From JAVBSX01 sp051660685 (GTDB lineage: Bacteria; Planctomycetota; Planctomycetia; Pirellulales; Thermoguttaceae), in assembly GCA_051660685.1 (NCBI GenBank), contig JBOFQB010000004.1, positions 1 through 26,854 of the forward strand: 26,854 bases of DNA, given 5' to 3'. A program made the translations under genes and the position numbers. How positions within the stretch are numbered: position 1 is the stretch's first letter; each line of letters begins with the position of its first letter. The notes beneath the pieces were generated by a model that saw nothing but the letters and a program-made list of their open reading frames with translations, ran no database searches and was not told where the DNA came from. Of this stretch, positions 9,001 through 16,700 are shown piece after piece.

Positions 9001-9907
9001 CGAACGGGCACTTCAAGCGAACGAAAACAAAAGTACACGTTTGGTTCTGAGTTGCAAACTGTCGATTACACTCAGTTTGTTGGGACAACGTGAAGAAGCA
9101 AAACGGGTTCTTGCGGAATCGGATCAAACGGGGATCATTCCTCTTGGAACGGAACGAAGAAGGGCTGCATTTTTGCGTCAGATTGCAGATGCTGTTTTGC
9201 TGCTCAAAGAGAATGAGGTGAACAAAAATGAAACGGGTATAACACAAGGTCGGGAATCACTACGACGTTTTCTCCTCCAATTTTCCGACAGTTCCGAAGA
9301 AGGGGCCAAATTTCGTCGGGAAACTCTCGAATTGCAACTCTTCTGTATTGAACTGCTTTTGAATTCACAACTGGAATCGGGTCAGTTTGTTGCGGCAAGA
9401 AATGATTTGAGTTTTCTTGACCCGCTTCTTCTGTCCTTTGTCAACACAAAAATAACGCGACCCTATTTGCGACGTTATTATGACCTTGCAATCCGTTGTT
9501 TCAATGAAATCGGGGAATCACAGGAATCGGATTCCGGCTTTTCAGAACAGAGTTTAATTGCCAATCAATTACGTTATTTGCGACAATCACGATTCTGGAG
9601 AGAGGACAAGAGCAAAGATAAAACGGATTCGGGTTCAGGAACAGTTTTTTTTCATTTTTCAACCAAAAGGGGAATTGCGATTTTCATGCCGAATGATAAT
9701 CGCCCGTTTGAACGGTATTTCCTCGAATATACACGCAATCAGGTTAAAGAAGCGGGCAGTTCAAGTGAGAAGCTCCCCTTACCCGAACTGCTTGTCAAAC
9801 GAATGATCGAAGAAAAACCGAACCTCTCTTTCAGCGACACACCTTCTTGGTTTCGTAAAAGTGACGCTCTTTCCGACGAGGATTGGCCGTTTGAAACAAG
9901 GGAATAG
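6008..9907 (+). CDS. Membrane Ser/Thr protein kinase with large TPR-like extracytoplasmic region
   Basis: A PknB-type kinase with a cytoplasmic catalytic domain (about residues 37-325), one membrane segment (about 399-417) and roughly 880 residues beyond it. Motifs: glycine loop IGRGGMGIVY (45-54), catalytic Lys68, HRDIKPAN (175-181) with Asp176, DLG instead of DFG (194-196), GTIDYIAPEQ, and DVRADIYALG. Kinases with DLG can be active. The exterior starts with a Ser/Gln/Thr-rich linker to about 540; later parts, such as 860-960, show TPR-like helix pairs (ALRIRENN, LGDTDGATQGF). Planctomycetes carry many such kinases. The start is uncertain: ATG 6008 or the internal ATG at 6095 (MLSPKKIGDYE), neither with a clear ribosome site. 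The TAG stop lies inside GGGATAG array R3. Targets and the sensed signal are unknown. Confidence 0.92.
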   Translation: MSSRSFSTFSQTPDSGRPRDSSSVLQKSAMLSPKKIGDYELLAEIGRGGMGIVYRARQTFLNQSVAIKILTDRHTDDSLVISRFRREMQMIGRLDHPNIVRALNAGESQGTLYLVMEFVEGINLAKLVRLQQGSGTSSLTESQVRSFLGIGTAAEIIRQALLGLDHASHLGLVHRDIKPANLMLTKSGTVKILDLGLGKFLADNQLAGEDIRECAQLTQIGTTVGTIDYIAPEQCENAADVDVRADIYALGCTLFFLLTGEAPFDGPDYSSVRKKLLAHLNGNIPPIRRFRSDCPDELQQILTKMVDPNPDDRFQTPAEVLEVITPFARFSDLFALLSTLPEPNPTEISSSSDSRSIDSNDEQGLSRTFGSRTSSSSTLQSLSARSRVNQMNPELKRILGSSALLLLVVGMIVLFLVRSENETAKPDSKTTVSQKKNILPNDQELGPNDKESRFRNQTVSNRGQEQHPVETLERVSGNADLGQNERTGNLTPTGTIQVDRTGQTDETSETPSSDSIQPELSSQHELVSQQDPTFQPELSTTQKRVMRDLVQLPGLGGAWSHSEIPWYLPFLRDHLARSIQSGSLKLEFLPVQVSARISGPTLSSPSEMMPRPKIASNGMVVSDVDLSLNSSLSSNHDISVETSRPSDSALGKGGLPYYDPNIVNVYRFIWNTVQPIVETMPDYRKKLVKMLKETLETRIEKEQLFPLYVDALLQFEKNSDPNSATDLHTIALLQHQIALLKNDVSIAEEARESYQRAIREYSEDEKSGDWIASLLKSVGRSDWARLEYWSENDYAKFERLARLILQTSDVSDLFRIEFLTVLGTNSVSSGQNDDRLFEEARVLLEQSGLDPLVHPLSGYIRERLAWSLADQCKFQEAGQKFTEALRIRENNRDQSHNPFAAINVFHNLHGLALIKRYLGDTDGATQGFSDVIEQVKAELDQPEFDEPTQLRYFQDLRERLYNSQERFGDCTLYGGAAGFGASGSNVSMSDLTNAARLYERALQANENKSTRLVLSCKLSITLSLLGQREEAKRVLAESDQTGIIPLGTERRRAAFLRQIADAVLLLKENEVNKNETGITQGRESLRRFLLQFSDSSEEGAKFRRETLELQLFCIELLLNSQLESGQFVAARNDLSFLDPLLLSFVNTKITRPYLRRYYDLAIRCFNEIGESQESDSGFSEQSLIANQLRYLRQSRFWREDKSKDKTDSGSGTVFFHFSTKRGIAIFMPNDNRPFERYFLEYTRNQVKEAGSSSEKLPLPELLVKRMIEEKPNLSFSDTPSWFRKSDALSDEDWPFETRE

Positions 9908-9937
9908 GAAATGGGGAATAGGGGATAGGGATTAGGG
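9899..9937 (+). repeat. GGGATAG-type G-rich tandem array R3
   Basis: Units GGGAATA, GGAAATG, GGGGAATA, GGGGATA and GGGATTA follow one another. The TAG at 9905-9907 inside the array is the stop codon of the kinase gene. The G-rich strand is the coding strand. Confidence 0.85.
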
Positions 9938-9951
9938 CGGGAGTTTCCGTT

Positions 9952-10056
9952 TAGAGCATTTCCAAAATTACTGTGCATCTCACAACCCCAGATTGTCCTT
10001 GAATTTCAGGTGTCAAAAAATCGTGAAATGTGTATACCAATTATTGAAATGCTCTA
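9952..10056 (+). mobile_element. MITE-like element, 105 bp with 11-bp terminal inverted repeats
   Basis: The ends are TAGAGCATTTC (9952-9962) and its exact reverse complement GAAATGCTCTA (10046-10056). Both ends carry TA, which fits insertion at a TA dinucleotide as for IS630/Tc1-mariner elements. There is no coding capacity, so it would move only with a transposase supplied elsewhere. A diverged partial copy lies at 26135-26197 on the opposite strand. IS630 kinship is inferred from the TA ends only. Confidence 0.7.
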
Positions 10057-10058
10057 GC

Positions 10059-10088
10059 CGAAGAACAACGTTCTTCGTGTATTTTTTT
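10059..10088 (+). terminator. Rho-independent terminator-like hairpin
   Basis: A perfect 8-bp stem CGAAGAAC-AAC-GTTCTTCG (10059-10077) is followed by TGTA and seven T. It lies 150 bases downstream of the kinase gene on the same strand, directly after the MITE-like element. The AAC loop and the preceding AGC match a hairpin at 4-22 and a diverged one near 26114, so it belongs to a dispersed hairpin family. Confidence 0.6.
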
Positions 10089-10108
10089 AGGAGGTAGAAG
10101 ATAGAAGG

Positions 10109-10254
10109 TAGAATTGAGAATTGAAAAGGGAAAAGGGAGAATTGAACCAAACAAAAGAGGAGTTGCACAAAGATAAAAGGTGAAACCTGTTGACTCGCGA
10201 GATACCGTTATCTTCCTATCTCCCCCTTCTTTCCTCCTACCTTCTACTTCCCCC
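10109..10254 (+). repeat. About 150-bp intergenic dispersed repeat, copy 2
   Basis: Clearly alignable to copy 1 at 3236-3388 through most of its length, sharing ATTGAACCAAACAAAAGAGG, TTGCACAAAG, ACTCGCGAGAT, CCGTTAT and TTCTTTCCTCCTACCT. It fills most of the gap before the end of the transglutaminase-like gene. The rest of 9908-10279 shows no gene. Confidence 0.8.
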
Positions 10255-10279
10255 AAATATTGTCAACTTTTGAAGTGCC

Positions 10280-11560
10280 CTAATAAATTTTGTCCTCAAA
10301 AAAGTCGCATTTGGGCGGAATTCCGTTTTCAGGGTGTTGCCCGACAACAAGGCGTTCGACAAAACGATATTTTTCGCCGGGGAATTCCTTGAACGAAAAA
10401 TTGTCCCCTTTCTGCAACACGGGACCTGTTTCTGGAATTCCGCCAAATGAATAGGTCCCGGACACCTGACAGGGAAACCAGTATCCGTCATTTTCATCGT
10501 CCGTCATATAGAATTCGGCATAACAATGTCCGGGAACCCAAACCGTCCGGGCTGGAACTTTTCCGGCCCGACAAATTGCAATGAAAACGGCTGTCATTTC
10601 CTTGCAATCACCCCGCTTTAACTTGATCGTTTCAAGAGCCGTGTTCCCTATTTTGGCTTTATTCGCCTCATCATAAACAATGCTGTCCTGAACGTATTTG
10701 TAAACGGCTTCAATTTTGTTCCAATCCCCGGAAATGTCTTTGGTTATTTGTTGGAACAAATCGCGGAACACTTTGGCGTCGGATTCGATTTGCGGACTCT
10801 TTTTCAAATAAGGGTCAAAATCCCCGGATAATTTTTTCGGAATGGACAATTTGGGAATACTTTCAGGACTCGGGGGAAGAATTTCAGCACGCGCAACCTC
10901 AACGGTCAGAGATGCTTCAACGGATCGATTCGCGCCAAGTTTGGGGACACTAACGACCATTTGGCGTAAACCCCCGGTTGAATAATCCCGACGAGCAACA
11001 TGGGCTAAACTGCTGCTTGATGTTTCCTCGACGATCATCACCTTCTGTTCCGGCCAATTGAGCGGAATCGGGATCAAAAACAGCATGTCACTACATTCAT
11101 CCCGGGCATGTAAGCGAACGCCGGTTTTCCAACTCGTTCGCGCAACCGTCCCAAATTTCGGACCATTTTTTCCCCGCTGTGCCTCAACGGTCTCTTTGGT
11201 GTCCTTTTTCCCTTTCTTTTTTGAACTGGAAGAACCTGAACCGGCTGAAGTCGAGCCTGATTTGGATTTGCTCGACACCGAATTGTCCGAATTTTTTTTC
11301 GATTGGGTTGATTCAGATGAACTGGATGAAGTGGACGAACCTCGTTGACTTCCTTGACCGGATTGATCGTCCGAAAAAACGTCCAACGAACCGTCCGGTT
11401 TCGCCGTTTCATTCGGTTTTGACGACTCGTTCGATTGAGGGGACGAACGGTCGGGCGGTTGTGTCGGACCGAATTGAAACTGGGCCCAAATCGTTGTATT
11501 GAGGGACAATGACAGGACGAGAAGGAGGACGTAAGAGGTCGAACGAGGAAAGGGGTACAT
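10280..11560 (-). CDS. Secreted transglutaminase-like (papain-fold) protein
   Basis: The ATG at 11560 gives 426 aa with a signal peptide (basic start, hydrophobic core VLLLVLSLSL, then WAQFQ); a TTG at 11590 is the alternative. A Ser/Gln/Lys-rich linker covers about 30-125. The transglutaminase-like core (about 270-370) shows catalytic Cys319 in LKRGDCKEMTAVF and His345 in PGHCYAEF, followed by NDGYWFPC as a candidate for the third catalytic position. Upstream beta-rich sequence resembles the N-terminal domain of bacterial transglutaminase-like proteins. It probably acts outside the cytoplasm as a protease, amidase or cross-linker; the reaction cannot be assigned. Its first 152 bases overlap the end of the DUF2752 gene in another frame, suggesting translational coupling. 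Confidence 0.82.
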   Translation of the reverse strand: MYPFPRSTSYVLLLVLSLSLNTTIWAQFQFGPTQPPDRSSPQSNESSKPNETAKPDGSLDVFSDDQSGQGSQRGSSTSSSSSESTQSKKNSDNSVSSKSKSGSTSAGSGSSSSKKKGKKDTKETVEAQRGKNGPKFGTVARTSWKTGVRLHARDECSDMLFLIPIPLNWPEQKVMIVEETSSSSLAHVARRDYSTGGLRQMVVSVPKLGANRSVEASLTVEVARAEILPPSPESIPKLSIPKKLSGDFDPYLKKSPQIESDAKVFRDLFQQITKDISGDWNKIEAVYKYVQDSIVYDEANKAKIGNTALETIKLKRGDCKEMTAVFIAICRAGKVPARTVWVPGHCYAEFYMTDDENDGYWFPCQVSGTYSFGGIPETGPVLQKGDNFSFKEFPGEKYRFVERLVVGQHPENGIPPKCDFFEDKIY

Positions 11561-12050
11561 TTCGGGCAACGCAAAAGAGGAGAATGACAATCAACAAAAA
11601 ATAGTTGAACAAGCGTTCATACGGTAAAAGCAAGGACCGTTTAGTGAAAGTTTCATACCAAAACCGGATCAGCAAAACGAGGATGACAGGGAGGAACAGA
11701 ATGACGAGCGGATTGTAACGCAAACTTTCTTTGATGTTTCCGTTGAGAAAAAAGTGAACGGCTCGCATGGACCCGCAACCGGGACAATAAAGGTGCAAAA
11801 CGGTTCGGGTTGGACAGGAAGGAAAACCGTAATCGGTCGGATGTTTCCAATAGAGCAACACCAACACAAAAACAGTTCCAACGACGAAAAGTCCGAGCAA
11901 CAAGAAGGGTAGAACGAAACCTGTATGGACGGTTGTGTCACCTTCTCGCAAACACCTTGTGTTACAAGACGCTGCATGTTCAACTTCAGTAAGACCAATC
12001 CGTTCTGAATGTACGAATCGTTGTTGGTGAGGTCGGTTAGGTTGCGTCAT
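11409..12050 (-). CDS. DUF2752 membrane protein
   Basis: Recognised from the family hallmark LYCPGCGSMRAVHFFLNGNIKESLRYNPL, here starting near residue 87, with CPGCG at 89-93 and an earlier CP pair at 79-80. Three hydrophobic segments lie near 45-67, 114-130 and 147-163. The family function is unknown. Total length is 213 aa; the last ~49 residues, after the third membrane segment, look non-conserved and are encoded inside the next gene in another frame. A 30-40 residue N-terminal extension precedes the usual domain. It begins 43 bases after the first dispanin gene ends, so the two are probably co-transcribed. Confidence 0.85.
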   Translation of the reverse strand: MTQPNRPHQQRFVHSERIGLTEVEHAASCNTRCLREGDTTVHTGFVLPFLLLGLFVVGTVFVLVLLYWKHPTDYGFPSCPTRTVLHLYCPGCGSMRAVHFFLNGNIKESLRYNPLVILFLPVILVLLIRFWYETFTKRSLLLPYERLFNYFLLIVILLFCVARNVPLSSFDLLRPPSRPVIVPQYNDLGPVSIRSDTTARPFVPSIERVVKTE

Positions 12051-12093
12051 GTTGATCTCAATGTTTCACCTTTTTTCTGAAAGGAGGGGGGCA

Positions 12094-12477
12094 TTATCGA
12101 GGAGGACAAGCATTGACTCCGACAGAAACCATAACAATGATCATAATGATGACATAGAGGAGATAAAGGGCTGCACCAATACCCCAGATCACAATACCCC
12201 AGATCAGGAATTTTTTGGCGGTATTGGCTTTTTGCATTGCGTCCTGAAAATGTCCGTATGTTTTTGCCGAATTGGCTTGAACGGCATAAACTAGGCCGAC
12301 GATTCCAAACGGCAAACAGCAAAAGATGAGTTCGAGAATACTCCAGACGAGATAGTCAGGTACTTGGGGAACGGACATTACCGGTTGATAAGGTTGGAGA
12401 GGAGCAGGAAACGGTCCACATGCCGGACAAGCCGTACTTCCGTCCGGGAGTTGCATTCCACATTTCGGACAAAACAT
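12094..12477 (-). CDS. Zinc-ribbon CD225/dispanin family membrane protein, copy 1
   Basis: 127 aa. Cysteines 3, 6, 17 and 20 (MFCPKCG and CPACG) form a zinc ribbon at the N-terminus. A CD225-like part follows: DYLVWSILELIFCCLPFGIV, then a loop with AVQANSAKTYGHFQDAMQKANTAKK, and a second membrane segment at about 88-117. The adjacent Cys pair is at the place palmitoylated in animal IFITM proteins, but whether bacteria modify it is unknown. A GAAAGGAA ribosome site lies about 10 bases before ATG. It is one of three tandem paralogues and lies just upstream of DUF2752. Function unknown; membrane fusion, curvature or stress roles are only analogies. Confidence 0.85.
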   Translation of the reverse strand: MFCPKCGMQLPDGSTACPACGPFPAPLQPYQPVMSVPQVPDYLVWSILELIFCCLPFGIVGLVYAVQANSAKTYGHFQDAMQKANTAKKFLIWGIVIWGIGAALYLLYVIIMIIVMVSVGVNACPPR

Positions 12478-12530
12478 CGTTCAGTTTCCTTTCTTAATAA
12501 TAGGGGAGTGACAGCAGAAAACAAAACAAA

Positions 12531-12551
12531 GAGACCCCAAATAAGGGTCTC
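12531..12551 (-). terminator. Terminator between dispanin copies 2 and 1
   Basis: GAGACCC and GGGTCTC pair perfectly across a short loop (7-bp stem, extended by further pairs). On the minus strand the stem is followed by TTTGTTTTGTTTT. It lies 75 bases after the stop of dispanin copy 2 and before copy 1, so each copy probably has its own transcript end and promoter. Confidence 0.7.
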
Positions 12552-12625
12552 CCAAAAAACAGAGGGGTTCTAGCGAAGTCGGCATAATAACGTGTACCAT
12601 GCAAAACTGGGCAGATAGGAGTGAA

Positions 12626-12994
12626 CTATTGAGGACCGGCATTGACACCTACGATAATCATGAAAATGAGGAAAAGGAGATAAAGGGCAACGCCAATTCC
12701 CCAAAGAGCAATACCCCAGATCAAGAATTTTTTGGCGGTATTGGCCTTTTGCATTGCGTCCTGAAATTGACCGTTTGCTTTTGCCGAATTAGCTTGAACG
12801 GCGTAAACCAAGCCGACAATTCCAAACGGCAGACAGCAAAATAGTAATTCTAGGATGCTCAAGACCAGATAATCAGGTACTTGGGGAGCTGACATTCCGG
12901 GTTGATAAGGTTGAACAGGCGCAGTGAGCGGTCCACATGCCGGACAAGCCGTACTTCCGTCCGGGAGTTGCATTCCACATTTCGGACAAAACAT
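12626..12994 (-). CDS. Zinc-ribbon CD225/dispanin family membrane protein, copy 2
   Basis: 122 aa and very close to copy 1: the first 22 residues are identical and most of the membrane region matches. The same zinc ribbon (Cys3, 6, 17, 20), SILELLFCCLPFGIV segment and second membrane helix are present; the C-terminus is shorter (GVNAGPQ). The identical ribosome binding region GAAAGGAAACTGAACG precedes the ATG. About 90 bases spanning the 5' end and leader are identical to copy 1, which points to a recent duplication or gene conversion. Confidence 0.85.
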   Translation of the reverse strand: MFCPKCGMQLPDGSTACPACGPLTAPVQPYQPGMSAPQVPDYLVLSILELLFCCLPFGIVGLVYAVQANSAKANGQFQDAMQKANTAKKFLIWGIALWGIGVALYLLFLIFMIIVGVNAGPQ

Positions 12995-13047
12995 CGTTCA
13001 GTTTCCTTTCTTAATAATAGGAGAGTAACAGCAGAAAACACCGTCAG

Positions 13048-13070
13048 GAGACCAGTAAAACGGGTCTTCC
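13048..13070 (-). terminator. Probable terminator after dispanin copy 3
   Basis: GGAGACC and GGGTCTTCC form an imperfect hairpin at the same relative place as the stronger terminator at 12531-12551. It looks like the diverged counterpart of that element. Confidence 0.45.
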
Positions 13071-13088
13071 GAAAAACAAGTGTGTGTA

Positions 13089-13538
13089 TCAAACAGTAAG
13101 GCGTATGAGCAATAAACACAATACGGGGTAAACAAATTGAGCGATGATTCCAATCAATCCCAACAGAAGGTACATCTCTGTTTTCTTGACCAATCGCAAC
13201 GCTTCCTGATACTGTCCTTGTTCTTTTGCGGTTTTGGTTTGAAGTGAATAAACAATGACGAGAACACCAAATGGAACACAAAAAAAGGATTCGAGGATTC
13301 CCCAAACGGTATAATCAGGTAAACGGGGAATAACTGGTCCAGAGAAAGGGAGAGGGGGGAAAACGGATTGGGGTATAGGAGGTGAATACTGTGTAGAAGG
13401 AGAATGTTGCGTAAGAGGAAAATGTTGTTGTGGACCCCGGAACATGACGTCAACCGGTTGGGGCGGAACAGGCGACCAACATTTTGGGCAAATGGTCGTC
13501 TGATTGGAAAGTTGTAGACCACATTTGGTACAAAACAT
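13089..13538 (-). CDS. Zinc-ribbon CD225/dispanin family membrane protein, copy 3 (diverged)
   Basis: 149 aa from the ATG at 13538, which has AAGGAG 8 bases upstream; the frame extends to 13559. The zinc ribbon is kept (MFCTKCG and CPKCW, though the last Gly is Trp). A Pro/Gln/Ser-rich linker of about 45 residues separates it from the CD225-like part, LPDYTVWGILESFFCVPFGVL, where the Cys pair of copies 1 and 2 is replaced by FC. The loop (TAKEQGQYQEALRLVKKTE) and second membrane segment are recognisable. It is the most upstream and most diverged of the three copies and follows ftsK on the same strand. Confidence 0.82.
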   Translation of the reverse strand: MFCTKCGLQLSNQTTICPKCWSPVPPQPVDVMFRGPQQHFPLTQHSPSTQYSPPIPQSVFPPLPFSGPVIPRLPDYTVWGILESFFCVPFGVLVIVYSLQTKTAKEQGQYQEALRLVKKTEMYLLLGLIGIIAQFVYPVLCLLLIRLTV

Positions 13539-13671
13539 AGCATCATCTCCTTTTTGCAAAAAAGGAAGAACACAAGTACAGTCCTGATATTGATCGGAGC
13601 ATTATACCCATTTTGACGAAGAAAAAACAGGTCGTCATCATCTCGGGGAATAAAGTGTACCCTTTTTTGAC

Positions 13672-13698
13672 CCTCTTATGTCTCTTATCCCTCTTATG
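13672..13698 (-). repeat. Three 9-bp tandem units downstream of ftsK
   Basis: On the minus strand the units read CATAAGAGG, GATAAGAGA, CATAAGAGG. They lie about 50 bases after the ftsK stop codon. A third short-period array near a gene end, distinct in period from the GGGATAG and ACGTTGAA arrays. Confidence 0.6.
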
Positions 13699-13748
13699 CA
13701 AGAACCTTATGCCTCAATCGGTTGCAATGACGCAGAACTGTAAAACAA

Positions 13749-16700
13749 TCAGGACGCTTGATTGTATCCTGTTCGATAAGAACCCGCTTCATCGACAGAC
13801 TCCTCGTCGGCGTATTCGTCTTCATCATTGTCTTCGTACTCTGCTCCCTCTCGATCCTCACACACTTCGTCATACTCTTCTTCATACTCATCCTCTTCTT
13901 CCTCTCCGTATTCTCCTTCCTCGTCAAATTCTCCATTCTCCTCTTCTTTCTCGTCATATTCTCCTTCTCCGTCCAACTCCTCCTCCTTTTCACACCCCTC
14001 TTCGACCAATTCGTCCTCACATTCCCTTTCGTCCTGATCCGTCTCTTCTGACTCAACATCAAACGGAATGTCTTCATATCCCCATTCTCCCGTTCCCCCT
14101 TCCTCTTGAATCACCTTCATGTCGTCCAGTTCCTCTTCGTAAACCGGATAAACCGGGTCCGTTTTTTTCTGGACTTGCAAGGTCGGGACAACAGGGGAAT
14201 AGGTTCGTCCGGTTTCACGTCGCGGAATCGGTCGTGATTCGTCTCGTGAACGAACCGGTTGCGATTGTTTGGCCTGTTGAAATTGTTTTGTCCGTTGTGA
14301 TTGCATTGACAACAACGACTGCTCCGACGATTGGGGTTGTCGAGCTGTTTGCGACTGTTGAATCGATTGGGGGTGTCGAGCTGTTTGCGACGGTTGAGCC
14401 GATTGAGGTTGCCGAGTTGTTTGCGACTGTTGAGTCGATTGAGACCGTTTGGACGATTGAACCCGCTTGATCCCCTGTTCTGAACCGGTTGATTGAGGAG
14501 ATTTGGAAGATTGCGACAATTGAAAAGAATCGGTCGAAGATGCCGCAATCGCTGCTTCTTGAGCAGCTGTCTCACGTCGACGTCTCCATTCCTGAAGTGT
14601 CGTAATCACCTCTCGTGCTTGTGAACCGTTGTAGGTCCCGACAACACCATCTTCGGCCATAATATCAATCAATCGGGCTGCGCGGGAATATCCAATGCTC
14701 AATTTGCGCTGCAAAAGGGAAAGACTCCCCCGACCTTCCCGAATCACACATTCAACCGCTTTTTCGTAAAGAGCGTCTCTAGGGTCAATGTCCCCCTCTT
14801 CCTCCTCCTCTCCCTCAATCTGAAGTGCAACCAGTTCTTCGGCGTATTCCGGCTCTTCTGTACTGATTTCCGCAATGATCGTGTCAATCTCCTTGTCGCT
14901 CACATACGTCCCTTGTCCGCGCAAACATAAACTCGTTCCCGGTTGCAAAAACAGCATGTCCCCGTTTCCAAGCAGTTTTTCCGCCCCATTCCGGTCCAAA
15001 ACAACTTGACTGTCACTTCGACTTGCAACTTCAAAAGCAATCCGAGCGGGCAAGTTCGATTTAATCAAACCCGTAATAATGTCAACGGTCGGTTTTTGAG
15101 TCGCAAGAACAAGATGAATACCGACTGCACGACTTTTTTGTGCTAAACGAATAATGTGTGTCTCGACTTCTTTAGCGGATGTCATCATCAAGTCCGCCAT
15201 TTCATCGGCAACAATCACCATGTAGGGGAGTGATTTCGGCAACATTGCCCATTCTTCGTCCGATTCCGGCTCAATCCGGTCATACAACTCCTCTTCCGAG
15301 AGTTTGTTGTACTCACTTAACTGACGAACTCCAGCTCGTGCTAAAAGTTGATACCGTTGTTCCATTTTCTCAACCGCCCAACCAAGAATCGCTTCTGCTT
15401 TCTTCATGTCCGTTACAACAGGGTGCATGAGATGCGGAATCGACTTGTAAGAACTCATTTCGACCATTTTCGGGTCAATCATAATCATTCGGACATCTTC
15501 GGGACCCCGGGTCATTAAGATGGAGACGATGATTGAATTCAGACAGACACTTTTTCCGGTTCCCGTTCGTCCGGCAATCAGCAAATGCGGCAATTTCGTC
15601 AAATCAATCACCATAGAATGTCCCGAAACGTCTTTGCCCAGAAAAATGGGAATGTACATCGATTGGGCCGTTTCTGCCGTTTCTTCTATCACTTCTCGGA
15701 GTCGGACAATTTGACGTTGTTCATTCGGAATTTCGACACCAACCGTATTTTTTCCCGGAATGGGGGCGACGATTCGGACACTTGGGACTTTCAGCGCAAT
15801 CGCCAGATCGTCGGTCAAACCCAGTATTTTGTTCAATCGTAAACCCCGTTCCAACTGAACTTCAAATTGGGCAATCACAGGTCCTGTTTGGATTTCGACG
15901 ACCCGGACGTTGAAACCAAAATCGAAAAACGCCTTTTCAAGCTGTTTCGCTTGTCGTTTCACCGTCGATTCGTATTGTTCATAATTAACCGGAACACTCG
16001 GCGTCAACAGTTCCAGAGAAGGGAGTTCGTATTCATGCTCTTCTTGTTCCTCCTCCTGACTCGCATATTCCTCTGATTCGTCAAACTCCTCATTTTCGCT
16101 CCCCGAACTGGATTGGTCTTTGGAAGAGCCGAGTTTGAACCAATTCAGGAACGAATGATTTTCCGTTTCTTTCTCGGGGACAGGGTTTTCTCCGACATCG
16201 ACTTTTCCGTCCCTGTCGCCCACTTTTGATTCTCGGGTTGGAACATGAGGTGTAACCAGACTCAATTCGGCATGATCCTCAAATTCCCGCATCTCTGATC
16301 CGCGTATTTCCGATCCCCGCTTTGTCCGACCCGATTGACGTTCAAGTTGACGTTCAAACGGTTGATTCGGGGAAACTTGATTGCAAGTCACTTGTTGGGG
16401 TGATACCTGATTGGGTGTCACCTCAGACAACATCTCCAAAACCAGTTTTCCGTTCAATTTCTTTTCAGGTCTTTCATTTTCAGGTCGTTCAAGAATTTTT
16501 TGAAGTAAACCTTGTCCAATCGGGGCGATTCCGAAAATCCAAAGTCCGATTCTCATAAGGGAATAGTCGCACGACAGGACTAATCCGCTCAGGAGGAGGG
16601 AGCTCAGGAAAACATAACTCCCAATCAGGGCAAAATACTGACTGAGAATGACCTTGAGCAACGATCCCAAGTATCCCCCAGGTCCGACAACGGTTTCAAA

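Noticed and set aside
13613..14470. 285-residue plus-strand frame, Leu/Pro/His-rich
   Set aside because: It is antisense to the repetitive, acidic end of ftsK; its composition simply mirrors GAA/GAG-rich codons. No family motif.
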